A DNA stretch of 7,777 nt from an uncultured Eubacteriales bacterium (GTDB lineage Bacteria; Bacillota; Clostridia; Oscillospirales; Acutalibacteraceae), in contig ONXZ01000055.1 in NCBI GenBank assembly GCA_900321905.1, positions 1 through 7,777 on the forward strand, given 5' to 3'. Of the stretch, positions 1 through 5,154 are shown one piece after another (the stretch's first letter is position 1; each line of letters begins with the position of its first letter). The notes below the pieces were generated by a model that saw only the letters and a list, made by a program, of their open reading frames with translations, was not told the origin of the DNA and made no database searches. The position numbers and the translations under genes are program-made.

Positions 1-1054
1 TACCGAGCGTTTTGATGTCGGTTTCATTTTTGACTTTGAGTTTGTCAACAAGCAGACCGACTGTTACAAAGTCGCGGTAAGGCAGTCCGCCCGCAATGCG
101 CTGAATATCGCCGGGTACGTCAAATTCCATTGCTTCAACAAGGTCTTTGACAGGCATTGTGGACATAACTATATCAGCCTCAGCGGTGATTTTTCCACCG
201 TCTTTTTCGTAAGTTACAGATGTAAGTTTGCCGTCGCCGCCGCTTATTCCTACCGCCTTTGCGTGCTTTATAAGTTTTGCACCGCCGTTTGTTACATCGT
301 CTGCAACCTTTTCCCAAAGTTGACCGGGTCCGTATTTCGGGTAGTTGAATTCTTCTATAAGCGAGGTTTCGTCAGACTTTTTGTCCTTGCCGAGTACCTT
401 TGCCATAGCGTTGCGTACAACCTCGGTTACTGAAATGCCCTTAACGCGCTGTCTGCCCCACGACGGGTCAATCTGGCTTGGGTGTCTGCCCCACAGTTTT
501 TCGGTATAACCTTCAAAAAACAGCGAGTACAGTTCACGTCCGAAGTGGTTTATGTACAAATCCTCAAGGCTCTTTTCCTCACGCTTGTGTATCAGTGAGC
601 CTGCGTAGGTGAAACCTGATTTAACCGTGCGCACAAATCCCATATTAATGAATGTCTGAGGTTTGAGCGAGATAGGGTAGTCGAAGAATTTGCCGAGGAA
701 GTAAATGCGCGAAAGTCGGTTCCTCACAAGAAAAACCTCGTCCTCTTTGTCAGGGTCGGGACCGCCGGGGGAGAGATTTTTTTCTCTGCCGAGTTTTTTA
801 TCGTCAAACGACGGCTCGCCCTGCACGGGCAGTTTGTCGCGCCACCACTGCATAACGCGTTCGTCTTTTGAGAAAAAGCGGTGGCCGCCAATATCCATGC
901 GGTGGCCGTTGTACCTTACGGTTTTTGATATACCGCCGATGTCGCCGCTCTCCTCAAGAATAGTGATGTCATATTCGTTTTTGTCGCTTTTGAGCAGGGT
1001 GTCCGCCGCAGTTAAACCTGCAGGTCCTGCACCGATAATTATAACCTTTTTCAT
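1..1054 (-). CDS. FAD-dependent oxidoreductase, UDP-galactopyranose mutase/amine oxidase-like (3' end missing)
   Basis: The first 351 codons are present; the C-terminus lies beyond base 1, so about two thirds of a typical protein of this family (roughly 450-530 aa) is visible. The N-terminus is a classic Rossmann dinucleotide-binding loop, [14 protein letters not shown] (Gly8, Gly10, Gly13), followed by the acidic end of strand 2 (LEES, 33-36), GGIS (40-43) and MDIGGHRFF (53-61). YTEKLWG at 183-189 resembles the substrate-domain motif of UDP-galactopyranose mutase-like and protoporphyrinogen oxidase-like flavoproteins. A flavoprotein acting on a nucleotide sugar or lipid-linked substrate is therefore likely, but the substrate cannot be read from sequence. 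The start is fixed by the Rossmann motif. There is no Shine-Dalgarno sequence in the 35 nt upstream, unlike most neighbours, and a promoter ends 7 bp before the ATG. The gene is probably its own transcription unit after the terminator at 1122-1151. Confidence 0.85.
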   Translation of the reverse strand, partial: MKKVIIIGAGPAGLTAADTLLKSDKNEYDITILEESGDIGGISKTVRYNGHRMDIGGHRFFSKDERVMQWWRDKLPVQGEPSFDDKKLGREKNLSPGGPDPDKEDEVFLVRNRLSRIYFLGKFFDYPISLKPQTFINMGFVRTVKSGFTYAGSLIHKREEKSLEDLYINHFGRELYSLFFEGYTEKLWGRHPSQIDPSWGRQRVKGISVTEVVRNAMAKVLGKDKKSDETSLIEEFNYPKYGPGQLWEKVADDVTNGGAKLIKHAKAVGISGGDGKLTSVTYEKDGGKITAEADIVMSTMPVKDLVEAMEFDVPGDIQRIAGGLPYRDFVTVGLLVDKLKVKNETDIKTLG

Positions 1055-1061
1055 ACTTTTA

Positions 1062-1090
1062 ATAATAGCATAATAAATAAAACTTTTCAA
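1062..1090 (-). promoter_or_regulatory. Promoter of the FAD oxidoreductase gene
   Basis: On the minus strand TTGAAA (1090-1085) is followed by a 17-bp spacer and TATTAT (1067-1062). The expected transcription start is about 1055, at or next to the ATG at 1054. If this promoter is used the mRNA is leaderless. Confidence 0.6.
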
Positions 1091-1121
1091 TAACTAATTG
1101 CTTCACACAGCAATAAGCAAA

Positions 1122-1151
1122 AACGCCTTCCCTGCAATAAGGGAAGGCGTT
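1122..1151 (-). terminator. Rho-independent terminator of the CdaR-like regulator gene
   Basis: A perfect 11-bp stem (AACGCCTTCCC at 1122-1132 with GGGAAGGCGTT at 1141-1151) encloses an 8-nt loop. In the minus direction it starts 5 nt after the regulator's stop codon and runs into GTTTTTGCTTATTG, a short interrupted T tract. It separates the regulator from the oxidoreductase. On the plus strand nothing T-rich follows, so it works in one direction only. Confidence 0.85.
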
Positions 1152-1156
1152 GCGGT

Positions 1157-2242
1157 TTAATACTTAACAGGTGTTGAGTTGAGGTATTTATTAACCATAA
1201 GCGCTACTTTGAACACGATAGCGTCGTCGAATTCGCGAAGGTCAAGACCTGTGAGTTTTTTGATTTTTTCAAGTCTGTACACAAGCGTGTTGCGGTGTAC
1301 AAACAGTTTACGCGAAGTTTCGCTGACATTAAGGTTGTTTTCAAAAAACTTCTGAATAGTGAACAGAGTTTCCTGGTCGAGAGAGTCAATCGAGCCTTTT
1401 TTGAAAACTTCCTTGAGGAACATATCGCACAGCGTCGTCGGCAACTGATAAATCAGTCTTGCGATGCCGAGATTTTCATAACTGATGATTGTGCGCTCCG
1501 TGTCAAACACTTTGCCGACCTCAAGCGCAACCTGAGCCTCTTTAAATGAAGCGGCGAGTTCTTTAATGCCCGTCACGCAAGAGCCGATACCAACGATTGC
1601 GTTGCAGTAAAACTCGGTTGAAAGCGTGTCGCAGATTGACTGCGCAAGTTTTTCAAGGTCCTTCGCCTCAACGTTGGGGCGAACTTCTTTGATAAGAGCG
1701 ATGTCGCGCTCATTGATGTTGATGATATAGTCTTTTGACTTGTCGGGGAAGAAGTTTTGCAGCACGTCAAAAACAGAAACGTCTGTGTCCTTTGTAACTC
1801 TGATAAGGAACACAACCCGTGACGCGTCGTTATTAAAATGCAGTTCGCGCGATTTAATGTAAATATCGCCCGGAAGAATATTATCAAGTATTACGTTCTT
1901 AACAAAGTTAGAACGGTCAAACTTTTCATCATTATTATTTTTAATCTGCTCAAGAGCGATAGCAATAATGCCAGCGTAGTTCCTGCTGAGTTCGTCTGTG
2001 CCGTCAACAAAAACTGCGTACTCAGGGTGAACGCTGTCGCCAAACGCCTTGTATGTGCAGGAGTCAACGCAAATCGGCTGACCGCCAAACACGCCTGCGG
2101 CAATAACGCCCTTGCGCACTTCGCCTATAAGCGGAAGTTCGCTGCACGAGATAATTGTGCCGCTTTCATCAACAACGCCGATAACCCGGTCAGTCGTATC
2201 TCTCATCTGATTTATAACGCCCTGAAATAATCTGTTAGGCAT
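1157..2242 (-). CDS. CdaR/PucR-family transcriptional regulator (sugar-diacid regulator type)
   Basis: A 361-aa DNA-binding regulator. The C-terminus is a PucR-type helix-turn-helix: FFENNLNVSETSRKLF followed by VHRNTLVYRLEKI (315-327), LTGLDLREFDDA and a hydrophobic end. The middle (about 130-265) resembles the GGDEF-like domain of CdaR proteins, with VGIGSCVTGIKELAASFKEA near its end. The first 110 residues (for example DRVIGVVDESGTIIS) look like a PAS- or CdaR-type ligand sensor. The family usually responds to small carboxylates or metabolites; the ligand here is unknown. The reading frame is open to 2338, but I start at the ATG at 2242 because GGAGG (2254-2250) lies 7 nt upstream of it. 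The ATG at 2248 is only 1 nt from GGAGG, and a start at 2338 would lie upstream of the mapped promoter. The gene is transcribed alone, from a strong promoter inside a dyad that suggests autoregulation. Confidence 0.85.
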   Translation of the reverse strand: MPNRLFQGVINQMRDTTDRVIGVVDESGTIISCSELPLIGEVRKGVIAAGVFGGQPICVDSCTYKAFGDSVHPEYAVFVDGTDELSRNYAGIIAIALEQIKNNNDEKFDRSNFVKNVILDNILPGDIYIKSRELHFNNDASRVVFLIRVTKDTDVSVFDVLQNFFPDKSKDYIININERDIALIKEVRPNVEAKDLEKLAQSICDTLSTEFYCNAIVGIGSCVTGIKELAASFKEAQVALEVGKVFDTERTIISYENLGIARLIYQLPTTLCDMFLKEVFKKGSIDSLDQETLFTIQKFFENNLNVSETSRKLFVHRNTLVYRLEKIKKLTGLDLREFDDAIVFKVALMVNKYLNSTPVKY

Positions 2243-2249
2243 AAACATA

Positions 2250-2254
2250 CCTCC
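2250..2254 (-). promoter_or_regulatory. Shine-Dalgarno site deciding the regulator's start
   Basis: GGAGG on the minus strand lies 7 nt before the ATG at 2242 and 1 nt before another in-frame ATG at 2248. Spacing favours the inner ATG (MPNRLF). Confidence 0.8.
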
Positions 2255-2289
2255 GTTATTTAACATATGCAATAAACTTGCACAAAAAA

Positions 2290-2330
2290 ACATCAAGCCG
2301 ATTGTTAATATTATACAATCGATTTGATGT
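2290..2330. repeat. Inverted repeat over the regulator promoter; candidate operator and/or terminator
   Basis: Arms 2290-2305 (ACATCAAGCCGATTGT) and 2315-2330 match at 14 of 16 positions around a 9-bp centre that overlaps the -10 box. As DNA it could be an operator for the regulator itself or another dimeric protein. As RNA read from the operon upstream on the minus strand, it is a hairpin followed directly by seven T (2290-2284), so it could end the transcript coming from the pseudouridine synthase gene. On the plus strand five T follow it (2330-2334). The two roles are compatible. Confidence 0.65.
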
Positions 2331-2338
2331 TTTTGCAA
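2310..2338 (-). promoter_or_regulatory. Consensus promoter of the regulator gene
   Basis: TTGCAA (2338-2333), a 17-bp spacer and a perfect TATAAT (2315-2310) on the minus strand. The predicted transcription start is near 2303, giving a leader of about 60 nt. A/T tracts lie just upstream of the -35 box. The -10 box sits in the middle of the inverted repeat at 2290-2330. Confidence 0.8.
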
Positions 2339-2395
2339 CCTTTTTCACAAAAAAACTTAAAAAAAGTTGTTGTATTTGCATAAATTACCTAAATA

Positions 2396-2411
2396 ACACA
2401 ATATATTGTGT
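2396..2411. repeat. Perfect 16-bp palindrome ACACAATATATTGTGT
   Basis: Each 8-bp half is the exact complement of the other. It lies 34 bp downstream of the pseudouridine synthase stop codon and about 100 bp upstream of the predicted regulator transcription start. No T tract follows it on either strand, so a protein-binding site is more likely than a terminator. No bound factor can be named. Confidence 0.5.
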
Positions 2412-2444
2412 GCCAAATTTCGTCCAAAAGATTATATAGTCAGA

Positions 2445-3143
2445 CTATTTTTGACAGATTTTGACAACTTCGCTGTCGGTGAGATATCTGCACTCGCCGT
2501 ATCCGAGGTTTTCGTCAAGTTCAAGAACACCCATTTTTGTTCGTTTCAGTTCAAGTACGGTTATACCGTGCTTTTTGAACATACGCTTGATTTGGTGGTA
2601 AATGCCCTGTGTAATCTCAACCTTTACCGTGCAGCCGTCAAGCACCGTAAGTTTAGCAGGCTGCAGTTTTTCGTCGCCGAGCGACATTCCCGCTTCAAAA
2701 TCAGCGATAACGGCGTCGTCTGCAGGCTTGTCCAGCACAGCGATATATGTTTTTGCTATGTGTTTTGACGGTGACAGTATGCGGTGAGCAAAGTCGCCGT
2801 CGTTTGTAATCAGCACAAAGCCTGTTGTGTCTTTATCAAGTCTGCCTGCAGGGAACAGCCCCTTGCGGCGCATTTTCTCAGGCAGCAGGTCAAGCACAGT
2901 TTTGTCGCCCTTTCCGTCTGTCGCGCAGATAACGCCCTGCGGCTTGTTCATCATTATATACACGAACTCGCGCATATCGAGCGTTTTGCCGTCAGCGACT
3001 ATGCTGTCGCCCTCGCCGCACTTAAAATCAGACGTATTAATAACCCTGCCGTTTACTGTGACAGCGCCGCTTTTTATCAGCGCTTTCGCCTGCGAGCGAG
3101 TGATATTCAGTTTGTCAGATAAAAGTTTGTCAAGTCGCGTCAT
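2445..3143 (-). CDS. rsuA: RsuA-family 16S rRNA pseudouridine synthase
   Basis: A 232-aa enzyme, almost exactly the length of E. coli RsuA (231 aa), which converts uridine 516 of 16S rRNA to pseudouridine. Residues 1-50 are an S4 RNA-binding domain (MTRLDKLLSDKL, then SGAVTVNGRVI at 25-35). The catalytic part begins with IMMNKPQGVIC (63-73). The catalytic aspartate is Asp103 in AGRLDKDTTG, and GIYHQIKRMF is the conserved late motif. The nearby RluB and RluE subfamilies share these motifs, so the exact rRNA target is inferred from length and overall similarity. The ATG lies within the last 14 nt of the DUF4830 gene, with only a weak AGGG about 10 nt upstream, so translation is probably coupled. 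It appears to be the last gene of the cell-wall operon; the hairpin with T7 at 2284-2330 is the nearest likely terminator. Confidence 0.9.
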   Translation of the reverse strand: MTRLDKLLSDKLNITRSQAKALIKSGAVTVNGRVINTSDFKCGEGDSIVADGKTLDMREFVYIMMNKPQGVICATDGKGDKTVLDLLPEKMRRKGLFPAGRLDKDTTGFVLITNDGDFAHRILSPSKHIAKTYIAVLDKPADDAVIADFEAGMSLGDEKLQPAKLTVLDGCTVKVEITQGIYHQIKRMFKKHGITVLELKRTKMGVLELDENLGYGECRYLTDSEVVKICQK

Positions 3144-3600
3144 TAGTTGTAAGCCCTGTCAAAAAGCCGTCTTTCGCAGACGGGTCGCACAAATCCGCCG
3201 CAATCAGTTTGCCGTCGCAAACAAGTAGGTTTGCAATAACTTTTTTGTCGTCCTTGTAATTTGTTATGTTGTATGTGTAAATTGTAGCCGCCTTGCCTTT
3301 GTACGGCTCAAGGTCAAACCCGTGCTCTTTTTGCAGAGCGTTATAGTTTTCGTAAACCTGATTGAACGAGGCGGGAATGGTTATATCCTTTGCGGTAGTC
3401 GAGTCAAACTCCCAGCCGAGGGAAGCGAGGTAAGCGGCGCGTTCCTTCTCGGTAGCGCAACTTACAACTTCGGCAGAGGTCTGCTGCGCTTTTCCGCCGT
3501 GGTCTGCTAAAAATGTAAACACAATAACCACTATGCCTATAACCGCAAGGGTTATGCCCAGTATTGTTTTTGGTTTTGCTTTGAACGTTATAACCTGCAT
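3130..3600 (-). CDS. DUF4830 membrane-anchored protein, function unknown
   Basis: A 156-aa protein with a short basic N-terminus, one membrane helix at about 12-32 (ILGITLAVIGIVVIVFTFLA) and a soluble part. The soluble part carries ERAAYLASLGWEF (53-65), ITIPASFNQVYENYNALQ and a late LLVCDGKLIAADLC segment, the pattern I recognise as DUF4830 from Clostridia. Basic residues before the helix predict an extracytoplasmic C-terminal domain, uncleaved or lipid-anchor-free. No biochemical role is known to me. Its place between a peptidoglycan synthase cassette and rsuA may be only operon convenience. There is no other plausible start before the helix, so the ATG at 3600, with AGGTG upstream, is firm. 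That start codon lies inside a perfect 13-bp hairpin. The last 14 nt overlap rsuA. Confidence 0.8.
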   Translation of the reverse strand: MQVITFKAKPKTILGITLAVIGIVVIVFTFLADHGGKAQQTSAEVVSCATEKERAAYLASLGWEFDSTTAKDITIPASFNQVYENYNALQKEHGFDLEPYKGKAATIYTYNITNYKDDKKVIANLLVCDGKLIAADLCDPSAKDGFLTGLTTNDAT

Positions 3601-3626
3601 AATATCACCTGTTTGATATTATGCAG
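3595..3626 (-). promoter_or_regulatory. Hairpin enclosing the start codon of the DUF4830 gene
   Basis: In the minus-strand RNA the 13-nt arm at 3626-3614 (CUGCAUAAUAUCA) pairs perfectly with 3607-3595 (UGAUAUUAUGCAG), which contains the AUG at 3600-3598. The 6-nt loop AACAGG holds the first part of the Shine-Dalgarno sequence. If it forms, initiation should be hindered. Confidence 0.6.
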
Positions 3627-3652
3627 AAAGGAAGCATAATATGCTTCCTTTC
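3626..3652. repeat. 27-bp near-perfect palindrome upstream of the DUF4830 gene
   Basis: GAAAGGAAGCATA (3626-3638) and TATGCTTCCTTTC (3640-3652) are perfect 13-bp complements around one central base. The segment 3634-3642 can instead pair over 9 bp with 3616-3624, which is the arm used by the start-codon hairpin. The structures therefore compete. There is no T tract, so it is not a good terminator. Confidence 0.7.
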
Positions 3653-3655
3653 AGA

Positions 3656-3766
3656 ATCCAGAATTCAGTTTCCAGATTCCAGACTGTAAGGCACTGCGTG
3701 CAGCTTATTATAATCGGGTACGGGCAAAGCCCGTCCTTGCTGGATGCTGGTGTCTGGATACTGGAT
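3656..3766. repeat. Candidate palindromic intergenic repeat element
   Basis: Arms 3656-3682 and 3740-3766 are inverted copies matching at 20 of 27 positions, built of CCAG/CTGG-rich units (ATCCAG, TTCCAG and, inverted, three copies of TGGAT). The 57-bp centre contains ACGGGC-AAA-GCCCGT (3720-3734) and GCAC-TGC-GTGC (3691-3701). Its composition is unlike the neighbouring genes, and it fills most of the gap after the PBP gene. It resembles the small dispersed palindromic elements of bacterial genomes, but dispersal cannot be judged from one copy. Confidence 0.5.
3707..3712 (-). promoter_or_regulatory. Possible -10 box (TATAAT) for the DUF4830-rsuA pair
   Basis: A perfect TATAAT on the minus strand lies about 110 bp before the DUF4830 start. 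No acceptable -35 box is seen 16-18 bp upstream, where the GC-rich hairpin at 3720-3734 sits, and there is no TGn extension. A weak or chance match. Confidence 0.2.
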
Positions 3767-3773
3767 GCTACTT

Positions 3774-3791
3774 TTACAGCAATTGCTGTAA
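3774..3791. repeat. 18-bp perfect palindrome at the 3' end of the PBP gene
   Basis: TTACAGCAATTGCTGTAA covers the last five codons and the TAA stop of the PBP gene. It could fold as a hairpin at the 3' end of the coding region, but it is not followed by a T tract. Confidence 0.5.
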
Positions 3792-5153
3792 CAATTGATT
3801 AGCAATCGGTCCTGCAGTCTGGCTGCCCGAGCCGCCGTTTTCAACCACAACAACAAATGCGTACGGGTGCGAATCATCGTCCATAAAGCCCGTAAACCAC
3901 GCAATGTTATGGCTGTCGTTTGAGTCAATCTGCGCCGTACCGCTTTTTGCGCACAGGTTAAGTCCCGGATAACTGTCATCGCCGTACCAACTCTGCACGT
4001 TGTAGCGCATCATATTTTTCATATTAGCGGCTACGTCCGCGCTCATAAGTTCAACCTTGTTGGTCGGCAGAGTGATGTCAAGCGCTCTGCCTGCCTGGTT
4101 TGCAAAGTCATCAATTATGTTAAACGAAACTGCTTTGCCGCCGTTTGCGATTGCGCTGCTGATACGCAGCATAGTGATTGGCGCAATGCGCGTATTACCC
4201 TGACCAATGCCTGTCCAGCCGAGCAGGTCGTCCGCCGCGTTGTCAACGTTAAAGTCGCCGCCGAAACCGTCAATCTCACCGCTTATGGTGATTTTTGAGC
4301 CGATTCCGAGTTCTTTTGCAGTGGCGGTCAGTTTTTCGCTGCCGAGTTCAATTGCAAGTTGTGCGAACACCGAGTTACAACTCTTGGCAAGCGCGTCGTT
4401 GAAATTAATTGAGTCGCCGTGGTTTGAGTTGCACTCAATAGTCACGCCTTTTTTAGGCGTGTAACCGCCGTTGCACACCCATGTTCTGTTGTATATATCG
4501 GGTATATTTTCAATAGCGCAAATTGCGGTGACAAGTTTGAATGTTGAGCCCGGCACATAGTGAGCCGAAAGCAGGCGGTTGATGTAAACGCCTTCGTAGT
4601 AATCGCTCGTTTCAAGGTTGTCAGGCACGTTTTCAACATCATATGACGGCGAACTTACCGAGCAGATAACCTCGCCCGTCTTGTAGTTCACAATGCCGAT
4701 AGTGCCTTTCCTGCCGTCAAGCAGATTGTATGCGCTGTTGCACAAATCGCTATTTATTGTCAGTTTAAGGTCGTTACCTTTGCCGTAGCGCTCAATGTTG
4801 TAAACGCCGAGCATCAGGTTATAACCCGTGAGTTTTGAGTCAAAGGTGTTTTGCACGCCTGTCGAGATAAAGTTTTTAGGGTCGCCTACAACGTGCAGCG
4901 TGGACTTCCTCGTAGTTTTATCCTCGGCATAAACACGTTTGCCCTCAACAGTTTGTGCGAGTATTTTGTCGTTTGAGTCGTAAATTGTACCTGCGCCTAT
5001 AAGTTCGCCGTTGCGGTAAAGGTGCGGGTTGTAGTTTTTCATAGCCCATTCGGAGCCGTGGCTCACAAACGAAACTGTGAGGAAAATAATTCCTGCAGTA
5101 AAAAGTATCGCAAGAATCCAAAGGAAGATTCCGCGTTTAGCAATCATTTTCAT
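3774..5153 (-). CDS. Class B penicillin-binding protein (peptidoglycan D,D-transpeptidase)
   Basis: A 459-aa membrane-anchored transpeptidase that cross-links peptidoglycan stem peptides outside the membrane. A basic start and one membrane helix (about 8-29) are followed by a short non-catalytic region with GTIYDSNDKILA (55-66) and, from about 128, the transpeptidase domain. Active-site motifs are all visible: SxxK in PGSTFK (Ser203, Lys206), SxN in KSCNS (Ser258, Asn260), and a KSG triad (403-405) in CAKSGTAQ instead of the usual KTG. The compact N-terminus and the preceding SEDS gene suggest the PbpA/FtsI-like partner group. Residue numbers assume the ATG at 5153, 9 nt after GGAGGTG (5169-5163); a GTG at 5165 overlaps that site and the upstream stop, so it is unlikely. 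The ATG lies 1 nt after the SEDS stop codon (TAGTATG), indicating coupled translation. Confidence 0.92.
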   Translation of the reverse strand: MKMIAKRGIFLWILAILFTAGIIFLTVSFVSHGSEWAMKNYNPHLYRNGELIGAGTIYDSNDKILAQTVEGKRVYAEDKTTRKSTLHVVGDPKNFISTGVQNTFDSKLTGYNLMLGVYNIERYGKGNDLKLTINSDLCNSAYNLLDGRKGTIGIVNYKTGEVICSVSSPSYDVENVPDNLETSDYYEGVYINRLLSAHYVPGSTFKLVTAICAIENIPDIYNRTWVCNGGYTPKKGVTIECNSNHGDSINFNDALAKSCNSVFAQLAIELGSEKLTATAKELGIGSKITISGEIDGFGGDFNVDNAADDLLGWTGIGQGNTRIAPITMLRISSAIANGGKAVSFNIIDDFANQAGRALDITLPTNKVELMSADVAANMKNMMRYNVQSWYGDDSYPGLNLCAKSGTAQIDSNDSHNIAWFTGFMDDDSHPYAFVVVVENGGSGSQTAGPIANQLLQQLL

Positions 5154-5154
5154 A

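Noticed and set aside
705..1073. 122-aa open frame on the plus strand
   Set aside because: It is antisense to the Rossmann-motif oxidoreductase, has no ribosome binding site, and its low-complexity Ser/Arg/Pro content is typical of a shadow frame.
2248..2338. N-terminal extension of the regulator to residue 393, with a hydrophobic segment suggesting a membrane anchor
   Set aside because: The extension is encoded by the promoter and dyad region; the predicted transcript begins near 2303, and the best-spaced start after GGAGG is the ATG at 2242.
2436..2448. Small hairpin ATAGT-CAG-ACTAT at the rsuA stop codon
   Set aside because: A 5-bp AT-rich stem is too weak for a terminator; the dyad with T7 at 2284-2330 is a better candidate.
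3626..3652. Possible rho-independent terminator after the PBP gene
   Set aside because: The stem is strong but no T tract follows on either strand; the next bases in the minus direction are TGCATAATATC.
3665..3979. 104-aa minus-strand frame spanning the PBP 3' end and the repeat-rich gap
   Set aside because: Most of it overlaps the PBP catalytic domain in another frame, including the KSG region, and the product has no recognisable features.
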